Origin: Pagrus major
Taxonomy: Eukaryota; Chordata; Actinopteri; Spariformes; Sparidae
Assembly: GCF_040436345.1 (NCBI RefSeq)
Contig: NC_133224.1
Coordinates: 8,982,741 to 9,046,740, forward strand
Direction of reading: 5' to 3'
DNA length: 64,000 bases
Shown here: piece after piece, positions 12,406-27,196 of the stretch
How the letters are laid out: the number at the start of each line of letters is the position of its first letter
How positions within the stretch are numbered: position 1 is the stretch's first letter
The notes under the pieces: generated by a model
Told to the model about the DNA's origin: nothing
Databases searched by the model: none
The model's input: only the letters and a program-made list of their open reading frames with translations
Made by a program: the position numbers and the translations under genes

Positions 12406-15400
12406 TTAGAGTTTCAGGATTTGTTGACCTACATCTTTGCTTTCACGACAGTCCCCGCAGAGGCATCCCAAGACGCCGTTGACCACCTGGATGCCACAAA
12501 GCACCATCTGTATCAACCCCATGGCCAGCAGAATGAAGAACAGGACGACGTGCCACATCACTGCGTTTTTAGGGTACTCGCAGATTGACCACAGAGTCTG
12601 GTTTACAATGTAGTTGGAATTACCCCTGCAAGGAAGAACAGCAGTAGAGCATAAGCAATGTCCAAGACAAACACAACACAGCATTAATGAAAATATGTGT
12701 ACAGCAAGCCAAGTTTGGGGTGCAGGAAGAAAAAGTGTGATGACTGAGTTGAGGAAAAATGTGTCAGTAAGATGGTGAATGGAACAAGTGAGCAGTGGAG
12801 AAAGAAAGCACATGGAAAATAGAAAGGAGGAACTGAGAGAGAAGGTCTGTTTTGTTGGAGAAAATTGACATTAACTGTTTACAAAAAGAGAATGTGGTCA
12901 GTTACTGAATACAAATTACATTTTGACAATTTTTGTAATTGGTAATGTAACCCAATGGACTGTATAAAATTTAATCTGAATACTTTTGGATTACTTTTTC
13001 ATGACATTGAAAATATTGCATTGATAGACAGCCACAAGATAGAGATTAGGGCCTCATACGAACAATTAGTTTCCATTATTGGTTAATATTTCGAGTATTT
13101 ACGCCAATAATTGGTCCTTAATTAACTCCACCGAGGAGGTTATGTTTTCGCCCCTGTTGGTTGGTTGATTGGTCAGTCAGTGGGTTGGTTGGTTGGTTGG
13201 TTGGTTGGTTGGTTGGTTGGTTGGTTGATTGGTTGGTTGGTTGGTTGGCCAGGAAGATTACGCAAAAACTACTTCTTAGATTTCCACAAAACCTTGATGA
13301 AGGATGGGTCTCAGCCCAGAATAGACTGCATTAACTCTTGGTGTATATCCAGATAAAGGGACGGATCCAGGAATGTTTTCTCACTTTCTTTAACAATATG
13401 AGATTGGGCGGTTTTCAACATTTCCATTAATTTCTTAGAGACTAATGCATGGATCCTGATAAGAAAATCTCTTGCATTGAAGGTAGTGGTATCTACGAGT
13501 GAGTACAATTGGATGCAGATCCTAATCAAAATCTGCATCTAGTGGATTTATAATGTTTTATGTCATATTGGATTTAGTTTTATTAAATTAAAGGTGACTG
13601 TTGGGCCTTGATGAAAGCGGGCCTCTAATGAGTGCCATTCAAGCATTGTCTTCAAATTGATTGATCTAACTCCTTTGCGAGGGAGACCTAGCCAGGTTGG
13701 CACTATAATAGGTTGCAGACAAAACAATATAAAGTCAGGTACCTAAAAAACAGATAACACTAAGAAGACCAAAATAAGCTAAGTTAAATGAGTCATTTAC
13801 TGTACAATTTACAATATTCTTAAAAGCAAGGAGATATTGGGTGACTAACTCAAGTCTATTCACTGTGCACAAGTAAAATAGAAAGTAAACAGGATTGCAG
13901 AACCTCACATTGAAAAACAGAAACACAAAAAAGGGGAAATTGAGGTTTGCTGGAGGAAGGACAATCTGAGGTTTAATATTAATATCTCAACATACATTGA
14001 GTAATCAGACTTGGTTCCCCTTCCATGTAAACACTGGTGCCCTTTGAACTGCTGCTTATGCAAAACAAAGGCCTAAATATTAACTACATGATCATATTTA
14101 TTAACAATGGTCCCAGTCTTCTCATGGGCCTCTGTCAGGTGGTTCAGTTTTACCTGCCTGAGCTCGTAAAATGCTTCATTTAGTGCTGATCATGTTGTTA
14201 TTATTTTAAGTCATATTGTAAGCAAGGATCCAAACAGAGCAACTGTTCTTCAACTAGAATAGGCAAGAACTGTAAACTTTAGCTGAATATGACCTATGAT
14301 CAAGCTAAAAAAAAGTTCCCTCCATGCATTAATAAGATTTTACATTTAAAGATTTAAATGGGTGAGCTTATTCTGATTTACCAGGCTCATGTTCACACAA
14401 ACAGTTGGTCCACTCTGCCACCTACTGGATTTTTAAAAATCTTGCATTTCTTTATTTTTATAACTAGGAACTGAAACTTTTCTGCTGCTCCAAAAACGAC
14501 AATGAAAGTAAATATAACAGACTGAGATAAGAGCGTAGTGCAGACAGGCATCTGAGAAAAATGAGGAAGGGTTAGATCAATACTTGTCAGGCCACTATCA
14601 GTGACAGCATCACCTACATGCTCAGAAAAAAATACATTTAAATACACATGAGCGATGGTTGCAGAAACACTCACTCCACTTCAAAGGGGTATGTCCAGGC
14701 ACCATTCACCTCACACTTGGGCCCGTCAGCCAGACCGGCTGAGGCCACACCGGTGCAGTAGATCGCTCCAACAAGACCGAATCCAGAGCAGAACACAGAG
14801 TTCAGCATCTGAAAGAAGACAGGAATATACTGTGTTATTATTTTGCTATCTTGTCGCTATCTTTTTTGTAACTAGTTTATTATTGTTTCTTGTCTAAAGT
14901 AGGCCTACATATACCTTTAACTCAACCTGATGTGACTCAAAGGTCCAATTTGTAAGACAGTCTCATTCCCGTTTCCCAGTTCGTCAAATACCGACGCTTT
15001 GGGTCTGTGGAGGGCCCGACCCACCGACCCAAAGTGTCATTATTTGAAGTGTTGAGAATCTTACAAATTGGACCATTGGACTGCATCCCGGCCTCATTTG
15101 TGAAAAGATTCTGTTTGCAACAACATATAAGTGGCACATGATTTAATGCAATACAGTGGTGAAGCACTATTGTTTTGCGGATATTTCAAAGGGTCTGATG
15201 ACATGATATGATATGATTGGGGTGCTTTTGGCTTACTTTATCTGGAAAAAATGTTTGTTTTTTTCATGCTTTCAACACAGTGGGGGTTTTTTTCTCAGCA
15301 GACAGAGTTTGCTTATTTAGCTCGGACTGATATTGAGCTGGGTCTGGCCAATATATCGATATTATATTATTATCATGATAACAGACTATATATCCTCTAA

Positions 15401-18243
15401 GGGTTTTGGATTTTTCTATATCACAATATGTCATACATGGTGTCTTTTCTTGGTTTAAAGGCTGCATTACAGAAGTAATTTTCTGAACTAATTCTACTAA
15501 AATCTCATTGTTGTTGGACAGATTTTGTAAAAGGACCAATAGTTGGGAATTTGGTCAAGAATATCAGGATATTTGATTTTGATATCCAGTGCTAGCATTA
15601 TTAGATATATATCGTGTATCATGATATAGCCTAAATATATTGCGATTTTATTTGAAGGCCATAATGCCCAGCGCTATATTGAGCTATCTTCATGCCAAAT
15701 GAGCAAACTTTATCTTTAAATGCTTCTGGATAAACAAGTAGGCTAAGCCGGCCTTGAGTTAAGACTTTCAAGAAAGTCACACTTATTTTGCTTATTGTTA
15801 TAATAATTACATACTTAAAATTGCCCTTTGAGTGTGATTTGGTTAAAGAAATAGTTAGAAATAGTAAAGAAAATAACTGTTTTCACCACTTTCCCACAGT
15901 CAAACTAATAAATACCTGGGGACAGACATTGTTTTATGTATTCGATTTGTCTAAATTCATGCCAAACAGAAATATCAGGCTATCTTGGCTCAATTGTTGA
16001 GTGTTTATGGGGCCAAATAACATAATCATGATCCCATAGGCATCCAGGGATTAAGCAAAAATAAGCAAGTAAGCTAAGGCAGGATGGGGGGGTGTAGTTT
16101 TTCAAGTTTTGTCTGAGGGGAGACCCACAGTGACACTTTCCTTTGAAAACCCCGATATAAAAAACACTGATACGCTGCTTTTCTTTTCTGATAGGCCACT
16201 ACTTGCCAATTAGCAGCCTAGTTCCTGAAAATTAAAGAGAAGTGAGTGTTGCTCACAGAACAGTAAATAAAATCCTATAATGACACGTCCATGTGGTGTG
16301 TTGTCGATAAAATACACTTGATTCAAGTTTGTGCTTCCGTCTCTGGTAAGACATCGCCCTCACCTTTGCCTTTTTCCACCCATCATTATCAGTCCTATCC
16401 CTACTCTGACGTATAAATGTCAATCTCTTAAATTACTTTACTCACCCTGCAGCGGTTGCCACAGCAACCTGTTCCACAGCAACCCTTGCCCCCGGCCCTG
16501 ATAGCAGAGGAGCTCGGGCAGAGCATCTGAAAAGTTAAAGACATAAGAGAATGTTTTCTCATTTATCAAGCGAGAAAGATGTATCACAAGTGATTTGAAG
16601 TTTTATAAACGCAAGTGAAAGGTATTTAAATGGAGGTATGGTGTGTGTTTGTGTTTGTGCCTAAATCTGACACACAATTGTATTCTTATGTGTGTGTGTC
16701 TGTTCTCTTATCTCTTAAACCAAATATTTGTGAATCCTGAGTCGAGTTTTAGTCTCTCGTCCCAGCAGGCAGTGACATCCACACGGTTAAGAGTGGGAGA
16801 GGAAATGAAAGTTCCCGGTCACTTGATCCAAACCCTAAAATCACGTCGATTAACATGTGTCCTTCTACAAGACTCAGAGGTCTTTGTGATATATTTATGA
16901 CATTGTCCTTGTCAGCCATTGAAATATCCCCGAAAATTACGCTGATGGAAAAATCATATCTGTTGTGGGTGTGTCCTTGGTGTGAAAGTACAGGAGATCA
17001 GACACTTTGTAAATCTTTCATCGCACAAAGTTCCCCGTATAGTAAAACGTGTTTTTACACTGCACCATCACATAATGTAACTGAAGTAAAAATATGTAGT
17101 ATGAGCAAAATGCACCAAAAGCATCAATGCCATAAATGGTTGAAAAATTTGCATTTGTATATTTACATATTTATTAATGTTTAAAGGATAAGTTCCATCC
17201 AAAATGAAAATTAGGTCATTATCTACTCATCCTCATGCCAACTGAAAGTCAAGTGAAGTTTCTTGGTCCACAAAAAATTTTCTGGAGCTTTGCAGTGAGA
17301 CATCGTTTCCGCATTTTCCTAAACAACTAGTAGATGGGGACTTATATCTAAAATGGCTCCATACAGCTTGTTAGGCGTAATCCAAGTCTACGGAAACCCC
17401 AAGATACAAAATTTTGGAAGGTCATTTTTCAAATCAATCTGGGATCTTGGGGCTTCCAAATACTTGGATTATAAAGTATAAAAAGTATAGAGTGAGCTTA
17501 AAAAAAACTAGGTATATTTGTCAAAATATCCTTTTACACTTAATATAAGACTAAATCACCTCGAAAGCAACATTTCAGTGAGATATAGGGACTTTTTAAA
17601 CCATTTTTACTTGTTTTTAGACATTACACTTGTTATCTTGAAACACCTTATATTCATTGCTTATTTACTTATTTTTATTGTGGCATATTTTCCAGTACCC
17701 CATGTTAAAAATTAACAATCTCTTATCAATGACAGGTACAGTTAAAGAATTATTTACTGGGAAGAATTTGCATATTAGATCATTTTAGTCCACACCCAGC
17801 CAAAGGTCAGGCATTTGTACAAATAGAAATCAGTACAGAGTTATTGCAAATTACACCAAAACTAAAATATTAAGATTAAAATACTCGTCAAAAGGATGTG
17901 ATACAAAAAAAGTCTCCCAAACAATTATACTCAATAAAACTCAATAAAAGCAAGCAATTATATTTTACAGGTTTACACAGAGGAGAGTTAATGACCCAGT
18001 AAAACAAACAATAAAACATGAAACCAGACTTTGTAGACGACCACAGATCATAATCTCAATAAAACTCACAAAGATGCCTCCTCCGATGAGACCCCCCATG
18101 AGCCAGACGTGGAGGGAGATCTGGTTATTTTCCAGCCTCTTCCCATCAGGGAAGAATAGCAGCAGGTTGGAGATCATGCAGACGAACGCTGTGGGCAGCA
18201 GGATCAAGCCCACCAGACGGGCGCACTTTCCCATACAACACAT
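12406..18243 (-). CDS. tm4sf5: Transmembrane 4 L6 family member 5
   Basis: Four coding exons on the minus strand: 18243-18070, 16526-16446, 14808-14675 and 12625-12406. Each is bounded by AG/GT sites with matching phase, giving about 202 residues (human TM4SF5 has 197). The start [13 protein letters not shown], the [13 protein letters not shown] end of exon 1, and the [18 protein letters not shown] stretch of exon 2 closely match TM4SF5 rather than TM4SF4 or TM4SF1. There are four hydrophobic segments, with the large extracellular loop between TM3 and TM4. That loop carries an N-glycosylation sequon NQT at about residue 138, in the place where the family has NRT. L6 proteins are four-pass membrane proteins that organise signalling partners at the cell surface. 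The tail ends VGQQILKL. Introns of 1.5-2.0 kb separate the exons. Confidence in family is very high and in the exact orthologue high. Confidence 0.93.
13118..13330 (-). repeat. Teleost repeat 3' end with TTGG tetranucleotide tail
   Basis: CACCGAGGAGGTTATGTTTT is followed by (TTGG)n at about 13157-13248, then by ATTACGCAAAAACTACT and GATGGGTCTCAGCCCAGAAT. Read on the minus strand this is the same family as 31265-31390 and 41790-41985, where the order is CTGGGGTCTA, CAAACTTTCGTGG, TTTTTGTGTAATCCTG, ACAAACCAAC, CTTGGCGGAGGTAAT. The tetranucleotide tract has grown from the repeat's own AACC/AAAC tail. It lies inside tm4sf5 intron 3. Confidence 0.65.
14942..15074. mobile_element. Small hairpin MITE
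   Basis: A 133-bp element with perfect terminal inverted repeats: it begins GGTCCAATTTGTAAGA and ends with the reverse complement. An inner pair (ACGCTTTGGGT against ACCCAAAGTGTC) extends the hairpin. It codes for nothing. It sits in tm4sf5 intron 2, close to exon 3. Confidence 0.8.
15340..15665. repeat. AT-rich repeat with TATCGATAT words
   Basis: Words such as ATATATCGATATTAT, ATCATGATA, TGATATCCAGTGC and TATATCGTGTATCATGATATA recur here, giving local palindromy. This looks like a decayed DNA-transposon relic in tm4sf5 intron 2. I cannot assign a family or exact ends. Confidence 0.35.
17182..17480. repeat. Truncated copy of the TAAAGGAACA-ended MITE
   Basis: TTTAAAGGATAAGTTCCATCC, AAAATGAAAATTAGGTCATTAT and TCCAAGTCTACGGAAACCCC match the element at 3485-4141. 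The internal part is shortened and the right end is not clear. It lies in tm4sf5 intron 1. Confidence 0.55.
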
Positions 18244-18315
18244 GGTTTTTACTTGTTTTTTTCCTCTTACTCACTCGTACGTCTCTACTTCTACTCTCAC
18301 TGCGAGTGTCCTCGC

Positions 18316-18325
18316 CTCTCTTTAA
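18316..18325 (-). promoter_or_regulatory. tm4sf5: Possible TATA-like element of tm4sf5
   Basis: The minus strand reads GATTTAAAGA about 75-80 bases upstream of the tm4sf5 ATG, a position that would suit a short 5' UTR. It is only a weak match to a TATA box. Confidence 0.25.
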
Positions 18326-19012
18326 ATCAGAAGGAAGTCAGTGAGATGTGGGCGACACAAAAAAAGGAGGAGTGAGAAGCTCACCGCTCTCGCACTGTGA
18401 AAGTCAAACACAGCCAGTGACAGTTAGAGCAGGAAGGAGAGAGGGAACAAAGGCCAAGTATTGGTGTGGCGACCTAATCTGATTTCAGACCTGTGTGTCT
18501 TCTCATGGGTCTCTGATAAAAAATGGAAATCAGCAGGGAAAAAAACCTCAATAAATATGAAAAGACAGGACAAACAAACTAAAGAACACACATAGAGACG
18601 GGGGGGTATCTGTGCGTGTGTTCAGGGGGCTCTACATGCCCTTTGATACCTGGTCATGATCTTTTCAGTTTGTTTGTTCTATTTATGGCCTATTGTGAAC
18701 ACAAGGGAGGACCTACAGTACGGCTTAGTAAGAGCTTTGTCAACCAGAGATATAGTCTAACTAACTGGTATAGCATGAGTTGTAAATGAGCTTCTATGTG
18801 TGTGTATGGTTAATTAAATGCTCCACAGATGTGAGAAATAAGTAAAAAGTCACCTCATTTGGATATTTAGCAATTTACATGAATGATACCAACCAAGATA
18901 CGCTAAAAAACGTATTAGTTATTGTTTTTTTTTATTGGCTTTACACATATGTGCAAGCACCAGATGCAGCAAAATACTTACATACAATACAACAAACTCA
19001 AGTGATTTACAG

Positions 19013-19314
19013 GAACAGTTCAACCACAAATGAAAATTCAGTCATTATCTAATCACCTCTAAGCGGATGGAAACATTCCTGGAGCTTCACAGCAAAACAG
19101 TGTTGCAGCATTCTCCTAAACAACTGAAGTAGATCGGGACTAAAACATTAAAAAAAGGCTCATCCAAGTTCCTGGAAGCCCCTAGATTCTGAAATCTTCA
19201 CCGTAGCTGCAAGGCTAAAAACGTTAGCGTGCACTCCATCTGAAGTGGGTGCATGAGCTCAACAGCATGTCGACAATGACTGAATTTGCATTTTTGGGGC
19301 GATCTATTCCTTTA
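19013..19314. mobile_element. Copy of the TAAAGGAACA-ended MITE
   Basis: CAGGAACAGTTCAACCACAA, GAAAATTCAGTCATTATCTA, CTAAAAACGTTAGCGTGCAC and a right end near ATCTATTCCTTTAA match the family at 3485-4141. This copy lacks the internal duplication and is shorter (about 300 bp). Confidence 0.6.
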
Positions 19315-20157
19315 ATAAAATAATATATAAGAATTCTGCATTAAAATGTCGAAAAACTAAAGACTATAGACTGTCTAAATGTCTAAAAAGAAATAAAAAT
19401 CCACAAGTTTACTCAAGGTAACGTCAAGGTAACGTCAAGGTAACGCTGCATTTCAACAGGTCACCGCTGCTACTTCCGGATTGGGAAGTCAGCGAACAAG
19501 ACTAAATTTAAGAATAGGTGAATAAGACCTTAAAACATTGCCTCATTCCACCACGGACTGCTCGCCCAGGCAGTGTTTTCAGCCTATTGCAGTACATAAA
19601 CACCCGAAAATGGTGTTCAGTTTCACCTTTTCCACAAACATCCTTTGTTTTGACAGAGAGCCCCCCGACGGAAAGAAGTTACATATTGTACATTTAAAGG
19701 TGCAATATGTGAGAATTTATTTGAAAACATTCAAGGGTTTTCTAAAATCATCAACAGGATGTGAAGAAAGATCAGTTTGGACGTGACATATAGCCTATGT
19801 ATTTTGTTGCAGAGATATCTCCTGAAGTTAGCTAGAGGTGTTTATTTTTAGGTAGTCTCAGTAAATAAAAAATGCATGAAGAGTCATTTCACTTTCACTT
19901 TCTTTCATCGTTTGCACACCATGGTACAACAGGCCCATCCTGTTCATGGTTTGACCATATATCAAAACATCAGCTGATAGAAATCCCCAGTAGTTCCTGT
20001 AAGTGTCTTGTGTACAACCAAAGTCATTTGACGGAGGATTCAGTGAGAGGAAGCTTTTCCAGGTGCAATGGCAGGCAAGTGTGTTCTTGTATAAGTGTGT
20101 AGAAAATATATTTGATGTGCTGTAACTGTAAATGCAACCTGCGTCAGGTGTTTCAGG

Positions 20158-20450
20158 TGATCTGTGGTGAATTTGAGCAAAATGACCTTTTGTCCAATAC
20201 TTTGGTTTATGACCAAACATCTTCACAAACAATGACATTCCCATCAGCCCCGGCTGTTCGTTGTACTTAGTGCTACTCAGCAAATGTTAGGAGATGAACA
20301 TTATACCTGCTAAACATGAGCATGTTAACATTGTCATTATGAACATGTTGGCATACTCACATTAGCATTTAGCTGTAGTACAGCCTCACAGAGGAGCTAG
20401 CATGGCTGTAGACTCCTAGTCTCATTTTGTAATTAATTTCTATAACAGGG
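20158..20450. repeat. Dispersed repeat rich in ATGTTAACAT and GCTAGCATGGCTG
   Basis: Contains TTTGGTTTATGACCAAA, TGACATTCCCATCAGCC, TTAGTGCTA, AACATGAGCATGTTAACATT, TTAGCATTTAGCTG and GAGCTAGCATGGCTGTAGAC. The same words appear at about 32898-33090 and, partly inverted, at about 35209-35415. It is a common interspersed repeat of teleosts whose family I cannot name. Confidence 0.5.
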
Positions 20451-20676
20451 ATAAAACAGTAGCATGCCTAAGAATTTGTTGCACTACACAGAGTAATTTT
20501 ATGGGGGGGGGTTGTACAGTTTGCATCAGTCTGTGTTTATGGTATTTTATGCTTCAATTGGTTCAATAAAACATAAAAGATGTAGCCTATTCTTCCTATC
20601 TATTATGACATAACGATCCATAATTAAGATTATAAACTGTGGGAGAATAATACCAGCCTGTATGTTTGCTCTTCAG

Positions 20677-21540
20677 CCCCATCTACAGGCCATCCAGTGA
20701 TAGTCACTGTGGGTGCTCTATGGAGGTTTCAAGTGAAGCCACCACCACCCAGACGTCCAAGGCTATCAGGTGAGTATTATAAAGACTCAGCTGCCAGTTT
20801 ATTAACTACATCATTAACTAGACTATTTTATGCATGTCTCAAAATATACAATTAATCTGACATTACCAATTTGATTTTTTTCATATCTTGCCCTTTCAGT
20901 TGGATTCATAGTTGGACAAGTTATTGTAGCTCTGGTACGAGTCATCTCCGGTCAGTGTGCTCTTTCTTTCACATATTGTATTTGAACAGCCCTCAACTCT
21001 CAGTTTTGTCACTACATATTGATCTCGTCACGATGTATCCACAGGTGTTGTGTATTTCAAGGACTGCCCTCAGCAGCCGAACATTCCCAACTACCTGTTA
21101 GGTTTGGCTTTGATACCGCTGGTGATGATACCATTTGTGACCTTCCCCTGTGAGAGTGAAGCAGCTCAGCAACAGGAGCCACCCAAAGGTTTCAAAGCCT
21201 GTCTGGGCTGTTTGATAGCCCTGTTTGCAGTCACATGGATCCTGGCAGGTGGGGATGAAAAATATCACAGATGGAAAAAAAATAATTCCTTTACAGTTCA
21301 CACTTAATATTTTTGTCCCATGCATATACAGGTGACGTGTGGGTCTTCTCAGTCTATCAGCCCAACTATGACCCGACAGCAGCTGATGGTCTGTACTGTG
21401 ATAAGACTCTGTACACGTTTGCTTTCTGGAATGCAGTCTGGGAGACGTTTGCAGTCTTGTTCTCTCTGGCCAAATTCTGCAAAGGACTGATGTGTTGGGT
21501 GGTGATGAGTCCTGCACCAGCAAACAGAAGTTTTGTGTGA
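20677..21540 (+). CDS. TMEM272-like multi-pass membrane protein, 5' end not found
   Basis: Four exons: 20677-20769, 20900-20950, 21045-21248 and 21332-21540, joined in phase through AG/GT sites with G|GT junctions. The product runs HPVIVTVGALWRFQV, then a membrane segment GFIVGQVIVALVRVISG, then VVYFKDCPQQPNIPNYLLG with a second membrane segment. Two further hydrophobic stretches follow, around CLGCLIALFAVTWILAG and TFAFWNAVWETFAVLFSL. The DCP-QP-IP-YL motif after the first helix and VWVFSVYQPNYDP before the last are typical of the TMEM272 family, whose function is poorly known. The ATG at 20720 is in the wrong frame for the later exons, so the true start lies in an upstream exon I could not locate. 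The C-terminus ends ANRSFV. Family assignment is fairly good; the gene name is not certain. Confidence 0.7.
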
Positions 21541-23071
21541 GGCATGGATGGACGGAACAAAGGTTAATATAACTATTGTTATATGTAGCATCTTAGGGGA
21601 CATGTTTAGCTTTTTATCTGTGAGACTCCACATCACACTTATTTTGATTATTGATTTGTTTTCTTTCCTGATTAATCACTTTTTTTATGCCATAAAATGT
21701 GAATGCATATAAGATCATTAAGTTACTTGTTTTGTCTGACCTGCTCAGTTTGATATCCAGTGATGGAAAGTAACTAAGTACATTTACTCAAGTTCTGTAC
21801 TTAAAGACAGTTACGAGACACCCTAAACCTGCTTTACTTGAGTATTTCCATTTTCTGCTACTTTACACTTCCTCTCCACTACATCTTGGAGGCAAATGGT
21901 GTACTTTTCAATCCACCACAATAATTTGACCACTTGAGTTAGTGGTTACTTTATAGATTGAAATGCTGCATATGAAGGACTGGAACTGCTAAAATAATAA
22001 GAAAAAAAGAAGAAGAAATTAATTAATCAATATGTTTTTAAAAGCAGGCTTTCATTAATTTATAAAAAATGTGACATAAATAGATATCCCTGCTTTGATT
22101 TGCTTCTTTATTTATTTACCTTTTTAGTTAACTGACTTTTTATTTACTTTCCCCTTAACTTTTCCAAATTATGTATTATTCTGTTCATTTTAAAATGTAG
22201 TTATTTTATCAGCAAAATAAACTTTGATTCTGATAATCAGAAAAATAATATTTTTTTAATAAAGCTTTATATTTTATCTAAGCTTTTTGTTTTGATAGTT
22301 AAGTATATTTGTTGCCAGAATATTACTTTTACCAAAGTAATATTTTAATAAGACATCTTTACTTTTACTCAAGTAAGACTTTTGAATACTTTTTTACAAC
22401 CCTGTTATTGTCACATAAGACAGAGGAAAGCATAAAATCCACTGATTTAGAAGCTGGAACGAGGCAATGGTGGCATATTTGCTTGAAAAACGATTCAACA
22501 GTTGCCAATTATACCTGTAACTTGTAATTTTAAATAAGTATGAACTATTTTGTCCACTGAGAGATGTGTAAATCTGTTCAGACTTTCTAAATAGTCAATA
22601 TGCATTTTTGCATTGGTTTTGTCTTTGTAATAGTTGTTTTGGGGGCTGTAATGTAAGTTTTAAATGAAGTTTGACATTATGTGAATCCTTTTGTGAAATA
22701 TAAAAACATCTTCAACACTATTTCCTCCCAACTTTTACCACAAAATGGCGTCACTCAGCGGTACTCCAATGAGGTTACAACCTGGTTAAAGTTCACTTAC
22801 CTTAGCTTTGAGCTGTGTTTTGCCCCCTTTATCTCGCGAGAACTGGACACAAAAGCCAGGTCTCATGTGGTCCAGTGCCCAAACAAACTGATCGATGACG
22901 CTCCGGTCAGCCAGCCAATAACGTAAAGGTAAACAAAGCGCGTGGAGCTCAGGAGCTGAAATGAACCCCGCTATTCCTGCTCGTGTCGGCCAACGTGGCC
23001 GGTTGAATTTTAATTTAAGCTGTAAAAGGTGACGAAGGACTCAACAAAACTGCGACCAGTCTTCTTCTGCA
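21541..23071. other. Spacer between the TMEM272-like gene and cda
   Basis: Contains a full-length nonautonomous hAT-like element (21758-22404), then AT-rich sequence. From about 22840 the base composition becomes richer in CpG (GTAAACAAAGCGCGTGG and following), fitting the promoter and 5' UTR of cda. No other exon was recognised. Confidence 0.5.
21758..22404. mobile_element. Nonautonomous hAT-like element, nearly complete
   Basis: Begins CAGTGATGGAAAGTAACTAA and ends TTTTTACAACCCTG, so the ends are CAGTG-type inverted repeats as in hAT elements. Flanking octamers TTGATATC and TTATTGTC agree at 5 of 8 positions, compatible with a decayed 8-bp target duplication. The interior is AT-rich and codes for nothing. 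It is the most complete member of the family seen at 450-1790 and 26310-26654. Confidence 0.6.
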
Positions 23072-26886
<3,815 letters not shown>

Positions 26887-26987
26887 TGGAGCCTCGACAC
26901 CATCCTTAGACATCATTGTTTAGTTGCTTATTTTAGTACTTTTTAGCTGCAATGTCTCTTTGTTCACATAAAACTGCAAATTAGGTC

Positions 26988-26993
26988 AATAAA
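26988..26993 (+). terminator. cda: Polyadenylation signal of cda
   Basis: AATAAA lies about 100 bases after the cda stop codon, and the next 100 bases start the promoter region of fis1. The 3' UTR is therefore short. Confidence 0.65.
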
Positions 26994-27028
26994 AAAAACA
27001 TAATTTTCCTCTGAACATAAGTGTGATT

Positions 27029-27056
27029 GTTATTATTATCAATATTATTATTGCTG

Positions 27057-27100
<44 letters not shown>
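27029..27100. repeat. ATT trinucleotide microsatellite
   Basis: An imperfect then perfect (TTA)n run in the 310-bp gap between the cda stop codon and the fis1 start codon. Confidence 0.85.
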
Positions 27101-27196
27101 GTGAAACAGACATAACAGGAGTGTTCTAGAGATTACGTCGCCAACATGTGTGTCACGTGATAAGAGGGGGCGTGCCCAGAAGCAGTTTCCGGAAAC

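Larger units (their letters stand above)
18330..20676. other. Spacer between divergent tm4sf5 and TMEM272-like genes
   Basis: This spacer should contain the missing first exon(s) of the plus-strand TMEM272-like gene, but I could not identify them. It holds a MITE copy (19013-19314), a direct repeat of GTAACGTCAAG (about 19415-19445, three units), a fragment starting TTTAAAGGTGCAATATGTGA (about 19695) and a dispersed repeat at 20158-20450. The 141-codon minus-strand open frame at 19858-20283 overlaps that repeat and shows no family resemblance. Confidence 0.5.

Noticed and set aside
12626-12813. Upstream extension of the last tm4sf5 exon frame
   Set aside because: It precedes the TTCCTTGCAG acceptor and is intron sequence that happens to be open.
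19858-20283. 141-codon minus-strand open frame
   Set aside because: It overlaps a dispersed repeat (TTTGGTTTATGACCAAA words), shows no family resemblance and has no splice or promoter context.
21098-21523. 141-codon minus-strand open frame
   Set aside because: It is antisense to exons 3 and 4 of the TMEM272-like gene, which have the better protein match and splice sites.
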